Of a DNA stretch of 64,000 bases, positions 48,816 to 62,225 are shown piece after piece. Both the position numbers and the translations under genes were made by a program. Source of the stretch: Molossus alvarezi (taxonomy: Eukaryota > Chordata > Mammalia > Chiroptera > Molossidae). The stretch covers positions 159,454,290-159,518,289 of the forward strand of contig CM073885.1 of the NCBI GenBank assembly GCA_037176705.1. Direction: 5' to 3'. The notes under the pieces are model-generated. The model saw only the letters and a list, made by a program, of their open reading frames with translations. It was not told where the DNA came from and did not search any database. The stretch's first letter is position 1. The number at the start of each line of letters is the position of its first letter.

Positions 48816-49697
48816 TTACAGCAGTCCTTTTAACATTTCTTGCAGTGCTGGTTTGATGCTAATGTATTCTCTTAGCATTTTTTTGTCTGGGAAGCTCTTT
48901 ATTTGATCTTCTATTTTGAATGATAGCCTTGCTGGGTAGAGTAGTCTTGGATTCAGTTTCTTGTTTTTCATGACTTTGGTTACTTCATGCCATTCCCTTC
49001 TGGCCTGTAGTGTTTCTGGTGAGAAGTCAGCTGAGAGCCTTATGGGGTTCCCTTTGTAGGTAACCTGGTGCTTATCTCTTGCTGCTTTTAGGATTCTCAA
49101 TTTGTCTTTAATTTGTGGCATTTTAATTACTATGTGTCTTGGTGTGGGCCTGTTTGGGTTCTTCTTACTTGGGACTCTCTGTCCTTCTTGAACTTGAATG
49201 CCTTCTTCCTTCACCAAAATGGGGAAGTTTTCTCTCACTATGTTTTTGAATATATTCTCTATCCCTTGCTCATTTTCTTCTTCTTCGGGGACTCCTATGA
49301 TGCGAATATTATTACGTTTCCAGTTGTCCCACAGCTCTCTTAAGCTGTCTTCCTGTTTTTTAAGAGTTTTTTCCTTTTGTTTTTGTAATTGGTTGATTTT
49401 TTCTACCCTGTCTTCTAATTCACTGATCCGGTCCTCAGCTTCCTCTACTCTGCTTTTTAAACCTTCCAATGTGTTTTTCATTTCTGATATGTCATTTTTT
49501 ATCTCTTCTTGTTGGTTTTTAATTTCCAATTGGCTTATTTTCAGTGTCTCTATGTCCTTACTCATGCTGTTCAGCTTCTTCAAGATCATGGCTCTGAATT
49601 CTAGCTCTGTTAACATGCCTAATTGCTCCACATTGATCTCATCTTCGGTGGAGGTGTCTTGCTCTTTCATTTGGCTTCTGTTTCTGTGTTTCATCAT
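48816..49697 (-). CDS. L1 ORF1 protein, intact, 293 codons
   Basis: ORF1p is the trimeric RNA-binding chaperone of L1 particles. From the first ATG (49697) the frame is open to 48816. A coiled coil occupies roughly residues 40-110 (EEAEDRISELEDRVEKINQL). The RRM-like domain starts near NNIRIIGVPEEEE and the C-terminal domain includes PARLSFKIEDQIKSF and PALQEMLKGLL. Its length is somewhat below that of the human protein (338). It differs at only a few positions from the copy at 62226. An in-frame GTG four codons upstream of the ATG is ignored. Whether it is expressed is unknown. Confidence 0.9.
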   Translation of the reverse strand: MMKHRNRSQMKEQDTSTEDEINVEQLGMLTELEFRAMILKKLNSMSKDIETLKISQLEIKNQQEEIKNDISEMKNTLEGLKSRVEEAEDRISELEDRVEKINQLQKQKEKTLKKQEDSLRELWDNWKRNNIRIIGVPEEEENEQGIENIFKNIVRENFPILVKEEGIQVQEGQRVPSKKNPNRPTPRHIVIKMPQIKDKLRILKAARDKHQVTYKGNPIRLSADFSPETLQARREWHEVTKVMKNKKLNPRLLYPARLSFKIEDQIKSFPDKKMLREYISIKPALQEMLKGLL

Positions 49698-50689
49698 TTT
49701 GGCTATCACTGTGGGCTTTGGAGCCTGTCAAGTTCTCCCTGTGGGTGTTGGTGTTCTGCTGTTTGTGGCTCCCTCTCCTGTGTTTAGATGAGTGAGGGAG
49801 GACCCATGTTGAACACCACTGTCTAGTCTTACTTTCCTGGTTGAAATTGCCAGCCCAGGAAAGGTACTGTTATCCTCTAGCTTTTTGCCTGGAGGCTAGC
49901 AGTCTAGGTTACTTGATCAGTTTTGGATTGTCAATTGATTGAAAAACTCCCTCTGGTGTTCAGCCAAGGGGCTTTCACGAGGGCGGGGCAGATGCTGGTT
50001 GTTAGTGAGCCTCAATTAGCACTTCAATGGCCCACAGGGTGGGGTTGGATCTCCGAGGGAGGGGCTGCTGCCTCTCCTCAGAGCCCTGGGAAGGAGCAAT
50101 AAGGCCACAGTCCTGAGTGGCTGCACTCAGCCAAAGCTCTGAGCGCCCTCCAAACCCCGAGTGTCCCGACACAGTTCCAGTTCAGTCCGCCCTCCCTCTG
50201 CCGGAGCCCAAGGTGAGTGGCTGTGGCTGTTTCAGCCTCTGTCCCGGCTGCACTGTGGAGCCGCCTGGGAGTGTGACCCGAGGGCACTGCTACCAGCTGA
50301 GGCCGCTGCCGAGCTGCCGACTGTGGGCTCCCAGCCCTGTCTCGCGCCTTCGCAAGCCTACCGGGATGGAGTCAGTGTCCCTCGTTGTATGGTCCTCGCA
50401 AGCTGCTTTTGTGTTGCTTTTTCCCGTCGATTTGTCTGTGTTATAGTTGTAATTCCAGTTTGGTTCTGGGAGACGGTCTGTGTAGCTCCGCTCACTCCGC
50501 CGCCATTTTTTTTTTCTTCCGCTTTCTAATTCTTAAAACACATCTGCAAAGTAGGTATAATGATATAATTTTACTTAATTGAAATGTCTTTGTAAAGTAG
50601 TAATAGTAATAATTATAATATAATCTAACAATTATTAAGATTTTTTGTGTGTGCTTGAAACTGCAGTAAACACTTAGCTTTTTATTTAA

Positions 50690-50850
50690 GTGAACAAAGG
50701 TCTTCTGTGAGATCACTACTATTTTAATTCTCATTTCTTGATGAGGAAATTGAGGTTCAGAAAGGCTAAATGATAACTAATAAGTGACAGCTAAGATAGG
50801 ATCAGACTCAAGTTGAGCTGAATTCCAGGTCACCTGAATTCAGATAGGCT
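50690..50850 (-). mobile_element. MIR-like fragment, antisense
   Basis: Contains tcatttcttgatgaggaaat, tgaggttcagaaaggctaaa and a later aattccaggtcacc, the MIR core in complement order. Confidence 0.6.
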
Positions 50851-50985
50851 GCTCCTTCACTAATGTGGTGGGTAATAAGAACTAATAAATATTGTGCTGT
50901 CTTCAGAAGAAAGCTAAATATTTGCTTTGAAGGCTTGGGGACACCATTTAATGTTCACAATCACATGAACAATTGTACGTGTTGA

Positions 50986-51144
<159 letters not shown>

Positions 51145-51306
51145 GTATGCAGTTGCCAACTTTGGCACCATGAGATGGATTTGATTTAATTACTTGGAAT
51201 AAAACTAAATGTATCTCATTTAACTATCAGTTATTGGTTAAACTAGTGGAATGTTTACTTTGAATTCCTAGAATTTACAGTCTATTTCTTGGCACAGTAC
51301 TGACAG

Positions 51307-51479
51307 GCGGTGCAATCCTAGCAAGAGAAATGTGCAGCGATTCTCCTGGGCCACGGCGCCGATCCTAACGTGGCGGACATCAGTGGTGACACTGCTCTGC
51401 ACCATGCTGTCCGTGGTGAGAACATGGCTATAGTGGAAAAGCTACTTTCATGCAGAGCCAACATGGAAGCAAACACAAG
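51307..51479 (+). pseudogene. ANKRD26-like: ANKRD26-like exon 3 with TAG and lost base
   Basis: Acceptor tactgacag, donor gtatag. AVQS, then TAG (51319-51321, Gln in the family), then QEKCAAILLGHGADPNVAD, ISGDTALHHAVRGENMAIVE, KLLSCRANMEA. The last codons are one base short relative to the family (EAKNK), which would shift exon 4. Confidence 0.9.
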
Positions 51480-53025
<1,546 letters not shown>

Positions 53026-53040
53026 TGCATCTTTCATTCA

Positions 53041-53280
53041 TTTTTTTTTTATTCCTCACCCGAGGATACTTTTTTATTTTTAATCAGAGAGAGTGGGAAG
53101 GAGGGAGAGAGAAACAGACAGAGAGAAACAGTGATGTGATAGAACCACATTGACTGGTTGCCTTCCGTACAACCTGACTAGGGAGGAACCAATCGATGAA
53201 TGTGCCCTTGACCATAATCAAACCCATGATTCATTGGTCCTTGGGCTGATACTCTAACTGCTGAGCCAAACCAGCCAGGG
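53041..53280 (-). mobile_element. Ves SINE, antisense, with target-site duplication
   Basis: From ttttattcctcacccgagga to gagccaaaccagccagg. Flanks tgcatctttcattc (53027 region) and tgcatcttttattc (53281 on) differ at one base. Confidence 0.9.
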
Positions 53281-53683
53281 TGCATCTTTTATTCTTGTTC
53301 AGTTCCTTAAATCAACAAATGTTTACTACAATCAGGAATTTCCTGCAATAATAGTAAGTCTTGAGCTTTCTTTTTAGTTGAAGCTGTGTGATAGATGGTC
53401 TCAGTGTGTCTGTTAATTTTATAGAGCCCTGGCATACTTAGGATGGCAGCTTTAAACATCAAAACATCAAAAACTATGAAATTAGTAACAATAAAGATGA
53501 GAATTGCTTTAATAATTTAGTTTTAGCAATTCTATAAACTATTTGGTTAATAATCTGGGATAAATCAATACAAATAGATTGTAGCTTTAATAAGGATTAG
53601 TAAAATTTTTGTAGTGGGTATTATCAGTCTAAATAATGATTTTTATTACATGTTGGGGCCAAAAATATTGATCATATGACACT

Positions 53684-53924
53684 ACCCTGGCCGGTTTGGT
53701 TCAGCAGTTAGAGCGTCTACCTGTGGACCAGAGAGGCCAGGTTTGGTTCCTGCTGGGGGCATGTACCTTGGTTGCAATGTGTCCATGCGCCAGGTGGGGT
53801 TGTGTGGGTGGCAGTCACTCTAAGTGTCTCTCTGACATCAATGTCTATCTCTCTCTTTCTCCCTCCCTCTCGCTCTATCTGAAGATAAATGCAAAAGTGT
53901 CCTCGAGTGAGAATAAAAACAACA
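53684..53924 (+). mobile_element. Ves SINE, sense, with probable duplication
   Basis: Head ccctggccggtttggttcag, box B-like ggtttggttcc, tail gtcctcgagtgagaataaaa. Flanks atatgacactac and atatgatactaa are similar. Confidence 0.9.
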
Positions 53925-54896
53925 GAAATATGATACTAATGAAAGAAAAGGCCTTATATACAAATATTTGCTTTATACACAACCATTTAAAAATACTGCA
54001 AATATAAACACACAAGTGGGTTTAGACTAAATGTGGGCTCTGGATATGTTTAGTTTACCTCCATAAATTAAATCAACATTTAAAATTTAGGAGACTCATG
54101 TAGAAATTTTAATTTTAAGCTTCTTTTAAAGAGTTGAATCTGGCACCCCATAAGCCCCTAATGTTTGGTATGTTGTGCAGAGGCTGCCCCTTTTATGTGA
54201 GACCTGTTTTCTCCTTTGCTGCTGTCCACACCTAGAGTTTTCACTTACTTGGGTCACCCACTTTGCCTCAGTAAGCACTTGAGTTTATATTTCTCTTTTT
54301 ATAATATATTTTATCGAAGACTTCAAGATATTTAAGCCTATCTACATTAATTTATAATATACATTTTATATTAGTCTCCTAAGAAGGGGATTTAATTTTT
54401 CAAGTTAAAATTTGTAAGTTAGTTTAAAAAACTTTTCCTTTATATGTCCTATAAATAATCATATTTTCATTGAAATGTCTGTAAGTCTTAGGAGGCTAAT
54501 CATGGTTGGAGTTGAATATAGGGTATGTGTGTTCCAGACAATATTATCTTTCTCTTCAGCAGCGTTCCTCAAAAATGCATGTGATTTAGTAGCTTTTATT
54601 GTGCTGAAATTATTTATATAAATCAGTGTTAAAATATATATTGATAAGCCACTCTATTTTTATTTCTGATTTACATTTTGCCTCAAATATAAGTGCAATT
54701 AAAATAAAATCAAAATAAAAATATATTTTTAAAAAGTATATATTCATTAGGGACCCAGGGTTATTAACATAATTGAGAATATAGATTTATTTTGAGCTTT
54801 CTAACAGCTAACATAAAAAGCTATCTCATAAAAGAAGAAAACTCATGGACCATTAATAATAAGCAATTAAAATTTATTTGAAGGCTATTTCTTTTA
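53925..54896. other. AT-rich intron, nothing recognised
   Basis: No exon or nameable repeat. Confidence 0.5.
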
Positions 54897-55130
54897 ATTT
54901 ATTTTTCTTTATCGATTTTAGGGAGATAGGAAGGGAGAAGGAAGAGAGAGAGAGAGAGAGAGAGAAACAGATATCAACATTGATGAGAGAGGACATCGAT
55001 TGGCCATCTCCTGCATATTCCCACTGGAGATTGGGCCCACAACCTGGGCATGTGCCCTGACCAAGAATGAAACCAGTGACCTCTTGGTGCATGGGTCAAT
55101 GCTCAACCACTGAGTCATACTGGCTGGGCT
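54897..55130 (-). mobile_element. Ves-type SINE, second subfamily, antisense
   Basis: From aatttatttttctttatcga to gagtcatactggctgggct, with an AG tract near 54943-54964. Confidence 0.87.
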
Positions 55131-55157
55131 GAAGCCTATCTTTTTAAATTAATTCAT

Positions 55158-55418
55158 TTTTTTGGTTCTTGTTGTTAATCCTCACCAAGGGTATTTTTCT
55201 ATTGATTTTTAGAGAGTGGGAAGGAGGAAAAGAAGGAGGGAGAGACAGAGAATCATTGATGTGAGAGAGATACATCTATTGGTTGCCTCCTGCATGACCC
55301 TGACTGGGACCAAGAATCAAACCTGAAACCCAGGTACATGCCCCTGGCCAGAATTGAACCCATGACCCTTTAGTCTGAGGGTTGATGCTCTAATCACTGA
55401 GCCAAACTGGCCAAGCCT
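55158..55418 (-). mobile_element. Ves SINE, antisense
   Basis: From tgttgttaatcctcaccaag to gagccaaactggccaagcct. Adjacent to a second-subfamily copy in the same orientation. Confidence 0.87.
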
Positions 55419-56227
55419 AGCTAGGGTCCATTTTTTTAGAGCAGGACTGACTGATGTTGACATCTGGTATCCTGATAGCATTGGTAGAAAAGAAGCAAGT
55501 GTGTATAACCTGGAGAAAGCCCTCACCTCTGTTGAAGAGTTCTCAAAACTGTAACTCTCAAACTCTATAACTTTTCAAATGTTATTGTTTGCAACAGAAA
55601 ACTATTGTTAAATAAGGAGTAAGCTGAGTTAAACATTTTTTGAGTACTAGGGATACAATGCACAGTTTTGTAATATTACTTAAACATGGGTAATCTTTCT
55701 GAATTCTTTTACTACTGGGGCATAGTACTAAACTTCTTGTAAAATACATATTCTTTGAAATATTATTTAAGAAAGACCACTCTACAGTTAATAATTTAGG
55801 TTATTAATTCAGGAAAAATACTTAAAGCATTTACTACTAAGTTTTATAGTTTAGCATTACAGAGATTAAAACATAGCCTCAGTTCTCAAGAAGCTCTAGG
55901 TTTAGATGGGCAGCAATAAAATAATGACAGAATACTTGGATAGATACTGTGGTAGGAGCAAAGATTCTTGGAACCAATACTGTAATTGTTTGAAGTGAGT
56001 TTTGGAAAATGATGTTGCGGTTCATCTGTTAAAGAGGAAGAGGGGGCCTCTTAAAGGGAAGGAGTGCCCAGTGGCTGCACAGGGCTGAGAAGAAAGGGGC
56101 TACTTTTTATATACTTTCTATTTTATATGTTTAAGTTCAGAACATCTTTAATAAGTCTTGAATGTGTACAAACTCAGTTTGTAATGTGTAATTTTATAAA
56201 TTAAAACTTGTTTCTGCTGCTTTATAG
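55419..56227. other. Intron 3, right part, nothing recognised
   Basis: AT-rich, no repeat identified. Confidence 0.5.
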
Positions 56228-56334
56228 GATGACCTCACACCACTTTCACTTGCTCAAAGTGAAAACAAAGACCAAATTGTGGAGTTTTTAGTAAGGAAAG
56301 GAGCAAGAATACATGCAGTCGATGAGATGGAGAG
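56228..56334 (+). pseudogene. ANKRD26-like: ANKRD26-like exon 4 (107 nt, open)
   Basis: Acceptor ctttatag, donor gtatgg. DDLTPLSLAQSENKDQIVEF, then LVRKGARIHAVDEMER: an ankyrin repeat matching the family's DDLTPLLLAVSGKKQQMVEF. Open by itself but out of frame with exon 3. Confidence 0.9.
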
Positions 56335-56999
56335 GTATGGTTCACCGTTTGTAGATGTTAATACTGTTCTAAAGTGGAAACAATCACTCAAGTCAAAAGA
56401 ATTAAATTAATGAGAGGATTAACTTATAATTATATAGTGAAAGTATCAATACATCATTAATTAGATAGAAAAGCAATTATTCTGACTGAACAATTGGAAG
56501 AACAGTATACTGCAGGATTCATATTTATAATATTGACTGATGTCATTTGCAGTATGATTTTTTTTATTGTATGATTTTATATTATTTAGAGGGGTTTCAT
56601 AGTAGTTTTATATTGTATGGACTCTACTTTATGATACAATAGTAAACTTAGTCTCTTTTCAGTTTTTTAAATCTTTACTTTGTATGTAGTTTTTTCTTAA
56701 AAGGTGTATATTAAACTTAAATAAGAGTTGATTTTGTCTTTTGGATGAGTCTTTGCTTTGAACTTCTTTCTTTGATGAATACTAATGTCATTAGGTTATT
56801 CCTAACTGACTGTGAATAACTGCTACCAGATAGAGTGGGCTCATCAGTCTCTCCTTTTCCATATCTAGTATATATCGATGTTTTTATTTTTAATTGGCAT
56901 GGGTAGAAGGAAGAAAGATAGCTTTAATTGAACAAGCATTTCTATTAGTGAAGATAAATCATAGGTGGGTGATAAAGAAAAAAAGAGATGGGCTTTCAG

Positions 57000-57190
57000 G
57001 TCACACAAGACTGGGGTTAATGCTTAACTTCACTACTTGCCAGGTGTGTGACCTTGGGAACATTACTTATCATCACCAAATATGTTCCCTGACATATAAA
57101 GGAGAATAATACTATACCCTTCCAGGGTGGTTGTGTATATGATTATTTAGCATTTAACTTAGTGTCTAGCACTTGGTTATCAGCATCATT
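57000..57190 (+). mobile_element. MIR SINE, sense
   Basis: cacaagactggggttaatgc, cttcactacttgccaggtgt, gtgaccttgggaacattact, and agggtggttgtgtatatgat in MIR order. Confidence 0.75.
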
Positions 57191-57610
57191 AACTCTACAT
57201 ATGACTATTATTATTACAAGTAATAATATTGTTTCAAGCCAGCCAAATAGCTTTTCTTTACCTAATCTCTAGCTGACTTTGAAATACAATATATCAGACT
57301 AAGGATGAAACAGAAAATTCTTAATTTAAATCTTTATCTACTTCATATTGGTGACCTCAGCATAGTTACTTATCTGTTAGAGGACTTTAAATTAGCAACT
57401 TCTACTATGCAATACCCAAGTGGGACAAGAGGCTTCATTTTGGTCTCTTCATTTTAACATTGAAGGTAATTTACAAAGTTGAATATTTCAGTGTGTACAT
57501 TGTCAGTTCTATACAAACAGGGTATTAACTTGGTAAGGAGATTGAATTAGCTGTTCTATAAGTAATGTAACTTAAGTTCCTGAGGGTGAAGTTCTGTTTG
57601 TGTTATATAT

Positions 57611-57746
57611 ACAGCCCTCATGCTTGCTGTAAATGATGAGTCCACAATACAGTCAGGCTGCTTTTTCAGCAAGGTACTGATGTCTTTTCTTGAGATAATT
57701 ATGGGTGGACTAAAGAAGAAAATGCTTTTGTTAGTGGCTTTAATTT
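57611..57746 (+). pseudogene. ANKRD26-like: ANKRD26-family exon 5, frameshifted
   Basis: Begins TALMLAVNDEST in one frame, then continues in another as GTDVFS, TGA (57691-57693, Glu in related proteins), DNYGWTKEENAFVSGFN. The expected G of the Arg codon and a clean acceptor are missing at the left edge. Donor gtaagt is good. Confidence 0.83.
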
Positions 57747-58439
57747 GTAAGTGTCTACTTTAAAGTGCTAGCTATCACTAAACTGAGGTTTATAATTTAA
57801 CTGTTACTTTTTATGTAATAGGTGAGATTTCATAGTTTAATTCAGGCAGTTTGGGAATGGATGTGAGTGAATTAGTCTGTGTCATCAGCCAGAAATATAG
57901 CAATAGACTAGATTAGTTAGAAGTAGCAGTGGGCCAGATTGCTAAAGCCCCATCCATGCCTCACCAGTATCCACCTGTGACAAGTAGGATTGTATCTTCT
58001 AAGCCTTTTGGGAGTAGACAGGGAGATGAAGCATCATCCTCATAAAGATCTGCAAGTTTACAGTCTGAGTAGGTAGAGAAGGGGTAGCAGTAGTCCAGGC
58101 CAGGTCCTGACATCTGTTTGTTTTCTGCCATTGGTATGATTATCTACAAAAATAGAGGAGCATTCTGTTATCTGACTTCATGGAGTAATATATTTATAAA
58201 TAAATTTAGTTGCATGTTATATAATAGCTGAGATACCCTTAATTACAAACCACAAAGAAAGAACAGCTAGTAGCCAAAATTAATAACATTTTCTGAAAGT
58301 TTCAACCTTTATTTGAATGTTAGAACCTATGAAAACCCCACATTGGGGTTTATTTGGGATTGCAAAATAGTTTCAACAAATAAAGTTCATGAACAGATTT
58401 TGTTTTTGCCTTCCTATTTCTCTGAGCATGTCTTTTTGC

Positions 58440-58600
58440 TCTATTGTCTCATTTACTCATCCTACAACTCTGTAAAATAAGGTAGTAAGATTCTTATTTT
58501 GTAGAGTACTGAGCCAACAGAAGTAACTTGTGTGAGAACAAATAGCTGTTGATTATAGAAGTAGGGTGTCTGAGACATGACACTTGCCATTATGTCAACT
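58440..58600 (-). mobile_element. MIR-like fragment, antisense
   Basis: tcatcctacaactctgtaaa followed by a gtagagtactgagccaacag block and a diverged tgtgagaacaaatagctgtt fits the complement of MIR. Weak. Confidence 0.45.
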
Positions 58601-58695
58601 CGAATTAATTCACTGAACTATACTGCTCTCAAATCATGGTTGTTTTATGTTACTTTTTTCTTTCATTACATGCTTAATAAAAAGTTTGTAGAACT

Positions 58696-58937
58696 GCCCT
58701 GGCCGGTTTGGCTCAGCAGTTAGAGTGTCGGCCTGCGGTCCAGAGAGACCGGGGTTTGGTTCCCGCTAAGGGCATGAACCTCGGTTGCAGTTTGTCCCTG
58801 GCCCTGGTCGGTCGTGTGGGTGGCAGCCACTTGATGTGTTCCTTTCATATCGATGTTTCTCTATCTCTCTCTGTTCCTCTCTCTCCCACTCTACCTGAAC
58901 AAAAAATAGAAAAATGACCTCAGGTGAAAAAAAAAAA
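58696..58937 (+). mobile_element. Ves SINE, sense, young-looking
   Basis: gccctggccggtttggctca, cggcctgcggtccagagaga, box B-like ggtttggttcc, ending cctcaggtgaaaaaaaa. The duplication aaagtttgtagaa lies on both sides (58681-58693 and 58938-58950). Confidence 0.93.
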
Positions 58938-59283
58938 AAAGTTTGTAGAATTTATAAATTTAAAGTATATGGTATGATTAAAATCTTACTATTATCTCTG
59001 ATATTATCTGAAATACTCCAAGAATTTAATAGACAATGGAACCTCAGTTCTCAAACTTCATTCATTCTGGAAGGCTGTTCAAACACTGAAGCAGTTGTTG
59101 CCCAATAGAAATCATGTAAATTGAATTAATCCATTCTAGACTCCAAAAAATGATTCCCTGTTTTAACCTTTTTTATAGTACATGTCTAATGTATTGTGTA
59201 ATCTATAAATAAGCACTTTAAATGCACAAAGGACATAAAATATAAATGAAAATTTAATCAAATAAAAATAAAATGCACAGTAA

Positions 59284-59528
59284 GCCCTGGCCGGTTTGGA
59301 TCAGCAGTCAGAGCGCCCACCTGCGGTCTGGAGAGACCTGGATTTGGTTCCCGCTAAGGGCATGTACCTTGGTTGCAGTTTGTCCCCGGCCCTGGTTGGT
59401 CGTGCAGGTGGCAGCCACTCAATGTGTCCCTTTCACATCGATGTTTCTCTTTCTCTCTCTTCCTCTCTCTCCCTCCCACTCTGTCTGTACAAAAAATGGA
59501 AAAATGTCCTCGGGTGAGGATAAAAAAA
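59284..59528 (+). mobile_element. Ves SINE, sense, young-looking
   Basis: gccctggccggtttggatca through tcctcgggtgaggataaaaa, with aaaatgcacagtaa duplicated at 59270-59283 and 59529-59542. Very similar to the copy at 58696. Confidence 0.93.
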
Positions 59529-59846
59529 AAAATGCACAGTAAAAAATGAAAATTTTATAATAATAATAAACAGCAAGAAAAGGAAAAAAACATGAAAATA
59601 TTCACAGCACAACTTCCTGAGCTGTTAACAGCAGTAAACTGACTCATACTCATGCATTCTCTCCTTTGTTACCTGAGAGACATGTGACTGATCATATAGA
59701 TACCAGCATAAAAGTGTTGTCAGGTTGAGAAGTGAATTGTTTGAGATGGGAGACAGTTGAGAACCAAGGTTTGACTGTATTTCAAAAATATTTTTTATGT
59801 CAGTATTAAGAGAGTAATATTATTCATCACCAGTTTTTATACACAG

Positions 59847-59920
59847 CAATCAACAACTACCTTCTGAATATAAAGAAGAAAGAAGACCTAAAACATCTTC
59901 TGAAAGTAGCAAAATTGTTG
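59847..59920 (+). pseudogene. ANKRD26-like: ANKRD26-like exon 6 (74 nt)
   Basis: Acceptor ttatacacag, donor gtaaaa. NQQLPSEYKEERRPKTSSES matches the family's HQLISEYKEERIPKHSSQ, the linker that follows the ankyrin repeats. Confidence 0.83.
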
Positions 59921-60263
59921 GTAAAACCTTTGATAGTAAACTACTCTTGGTGATCCTACCATAGATAATTAAATGTAAGAAAGTTTTGATAATGAAAGGA
60001 CACTAAAAAAAATGTGTAAATTGAATGTATAGTTATACTTTCTTAATATCTTTTCTTGTAGTCTAGTATTCAGAATTATTTAAAAGTTAATTATAGGTAA
60101 TTTAAAATTTGGGGCAACAGTGTCTGAAAAGTTCATTTATTTAATCATGACCCCTAAAATCTCATATGATATCTTTATGCAAAAAAGAAAACAGATTTTA
60201 TGTTAGGATTTTGTATATTTCCTCTATAATCTCATTAAAACAAATTAAACTTATTATTAAAAG

Positions 60264-60265
<2 letters not shown>

Positions 60266-60300
<35 letters not shown>

Positions 60301-60301
60301 C
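60266..60301. repeat. (TTTA)n microsatellite
   Basis: Nine TTTA units. It lies at the tail side of an antisense Ves and probably grew from that A-rich tail. Confidence 0.93.
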
Positions 60302-60568
60302 TTTTTGTTAATCCTCACCCAAGGATATTTTTTCCATTTGTTTTTTAGAGAGAGTGGAAGGGAGAGAAGGTAGGGGAGAGAGAAAGTGAGAAAAATCAAA
60401 GTGAGAGAGACACATCTATTGGTTGCCTCTCGAATGTGCCCAGACCAGAGCTGGGGATCAAACCTGCAACACAGGTATGTGCCCTTAACTATAAATCAAC
60501 CCGTGATCCTTTGTTTGGTGTGGTTTAAGAGCCAACACTCTAACCACTTATCCACACTGGCCAGGGCT
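60302..60568 (-). mobile_element. Ves SINE, antisense
   Basis: From tttgttaatcctcacccaag to cttatccacactggccagggct, with a short internal duplication near ccctttgtttggtgtgg. Confidence 0.88.
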
Positions 60569-61397
60569 CTTATGTTTATTTTTTTATGGCAAATGGATTA
60601 CATTTATTAAGTAAATACTCATTATTGCATAGTGATTTGTCTCACTAAAAAAGTAAGTAACACTAGGAACTCAACAATGTTTTCTTGGGACTGTAAATAA
60701 ATGGCAAATGATAAGAACTGCAACACTTAAACTGTGTGCAGCAATACCAATGAGATTGTTTTATAAGGATCTCTTTGTACAGAAATCAGAAAGGCAATGC
60801 CTGTTGAGAAGCATAGGTTATCTTACATATTGTTATTATCAACCTTATTCCTCAGAAGTTGAAACAGAATAAGGTACACTGACTTCATTAGAACAAGATG
60901 TTTCCTTCTGTGCTGGATAATAGTCATGATGCTATAATTTTCGTAGGACAATATGCTCTGTTGCCATTGATCAAAAGGTAATCATAATAAATATTCAAAT
61001 AGCCTAACTCAACAATCATAATAAAAGTACAGCAATGTTTCACAATAACAAAAATGCCACTGTGCTACTCAGATGTGGCACCTAGTTCATTGTGCAATCT
61101 GAACTGTGTGAGGACACCTTGGACTCAGTAGACCTATATTGAAGAACTTGTGTAGGTTGCTTCTGCAAGTTTTAGAAAACACAAGGATAAAATAGGATTT
61201 TGGCATTGAATGTGCTCATAATATCATAGAGCTGTCCCTAGTTTATTTCTGTGGTTTTTTTAAACAAAATTTTCAAAGAAAATTTTAATATGCAATTATT
61301 CATTTATTTGATTAATGGTTTACTATTTAACTCTCAAGTGTCTTTTAGGTACTAAGTGTTATTCTAATGTTACAAAATTCAAACATTTAAAAAACAT
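60569..61397. other. AT-rich intron, nothing recognised
   Basis: No exon of the ANKRD26-like gene and no repeat that I can name. Confidence 0.45.
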
Positions 61398-62225
61398 AGT
61401 CCTGAAAACAGAAAAAATGGCGGCGGAGTGAACGGAGCTACACAGACTGTCTCCCAGAACCAAACTGGAATTACAACTATAACACAGACAAATCGACGGG
61501 AAAAACCAACAGAAAAGCAGCTTGTGAGGACCATACAACGAGGGACACTGACTCCATCCCGGTAGGCTTGCGAAGGCGCGAGACGGGGCTGGGAGCCCAC
61601 GGTCGGCAGCTCAGCAGCGGCCTCAGCTGGGAGCGGCGCCCGCGGGTCACACTCCCAGGCGGCTCCACAGCGCAGCCAGGACAGAGGCTGAAACAGCCAC
61701 AGCCACTCACCTTGGGCTCCGGCAGAGGGAGGGCGGACTGAACTGGAACTGTGTCGGGACACTCGGGGTTTGGAGGGCGCTCAGAGCTTTGGCTGAGTGC
61801 AGCCACACAGGACTGTGGCCACATTGCTCCTTCCCAGGGCTCTGAGGAGAGGCAGCAGCCCCTCCCTCGGAGATCCAACCCCACCCTGTGGGCCATTGAA
61901 GTGCTAATTGAGGCTCACTAACAACCAGCATCTGCCCCGCCCTCGTGAAAGCCCCTTGGCTGAGCACCAGAGGGAGTTTTTCAATCAACTGACAACCCAA
62001 AACTCATCAATTAACCTAGACTGCTAGCCTCCAGGCAAAAAGCTAGAGGATAACAGTACCTTTCCTGGACTGGCAACTTTAACCAGGAAAGTAAGACTTG
62101 ACAGAGGTGTTCAACGTGGGTCCTCCCTCGTTCATCTAAACACAGGAGAGGGAGCCACAAACAGCAGAACACCAACACCCACAGGGAGAACTTGACAGGC
62201 TCCAAAGCCCACAGTGATAGCCAAA

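Larger units (their letters stand above)
44659..50520 (-). mobile_element. Full-length L1, antisense, with target-site duplication
   Basis: 5.86 kb. The 5' end is at the right (complement of gaaaaaaaaaatggcggcgg) and the 3' A-rich tail at the left ((TTG)n complement). The near-identical 14-mers gctttttaattctt (44645-44658) and gctttctaattctt (50521-50534) form the duplication. It has a 5' UTR, intact ORF1, ORF2 with three stops, and a 3' UTR. It lies in intron 1 of the ANKRD26-like gene, opposite to that gene's direction. Confidence 0.93.

Noticed and set aside
49198..49791. 197-codon + strand frame, and its twin at 62132-62725 on the - strand
   Set aside because: Both are complements of intact L1 ORF1 frames. 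Similarity between them reflects the L1 family and not a separate conserved gene.
50117..50529. GC-rich frames of 109-122 codons, with similar ones at 61379-61896
   Set aside because: They lie in the L1 5' UTR of the two young copies. The similarity between the two sites is due to the L1 and shows no coding signal.
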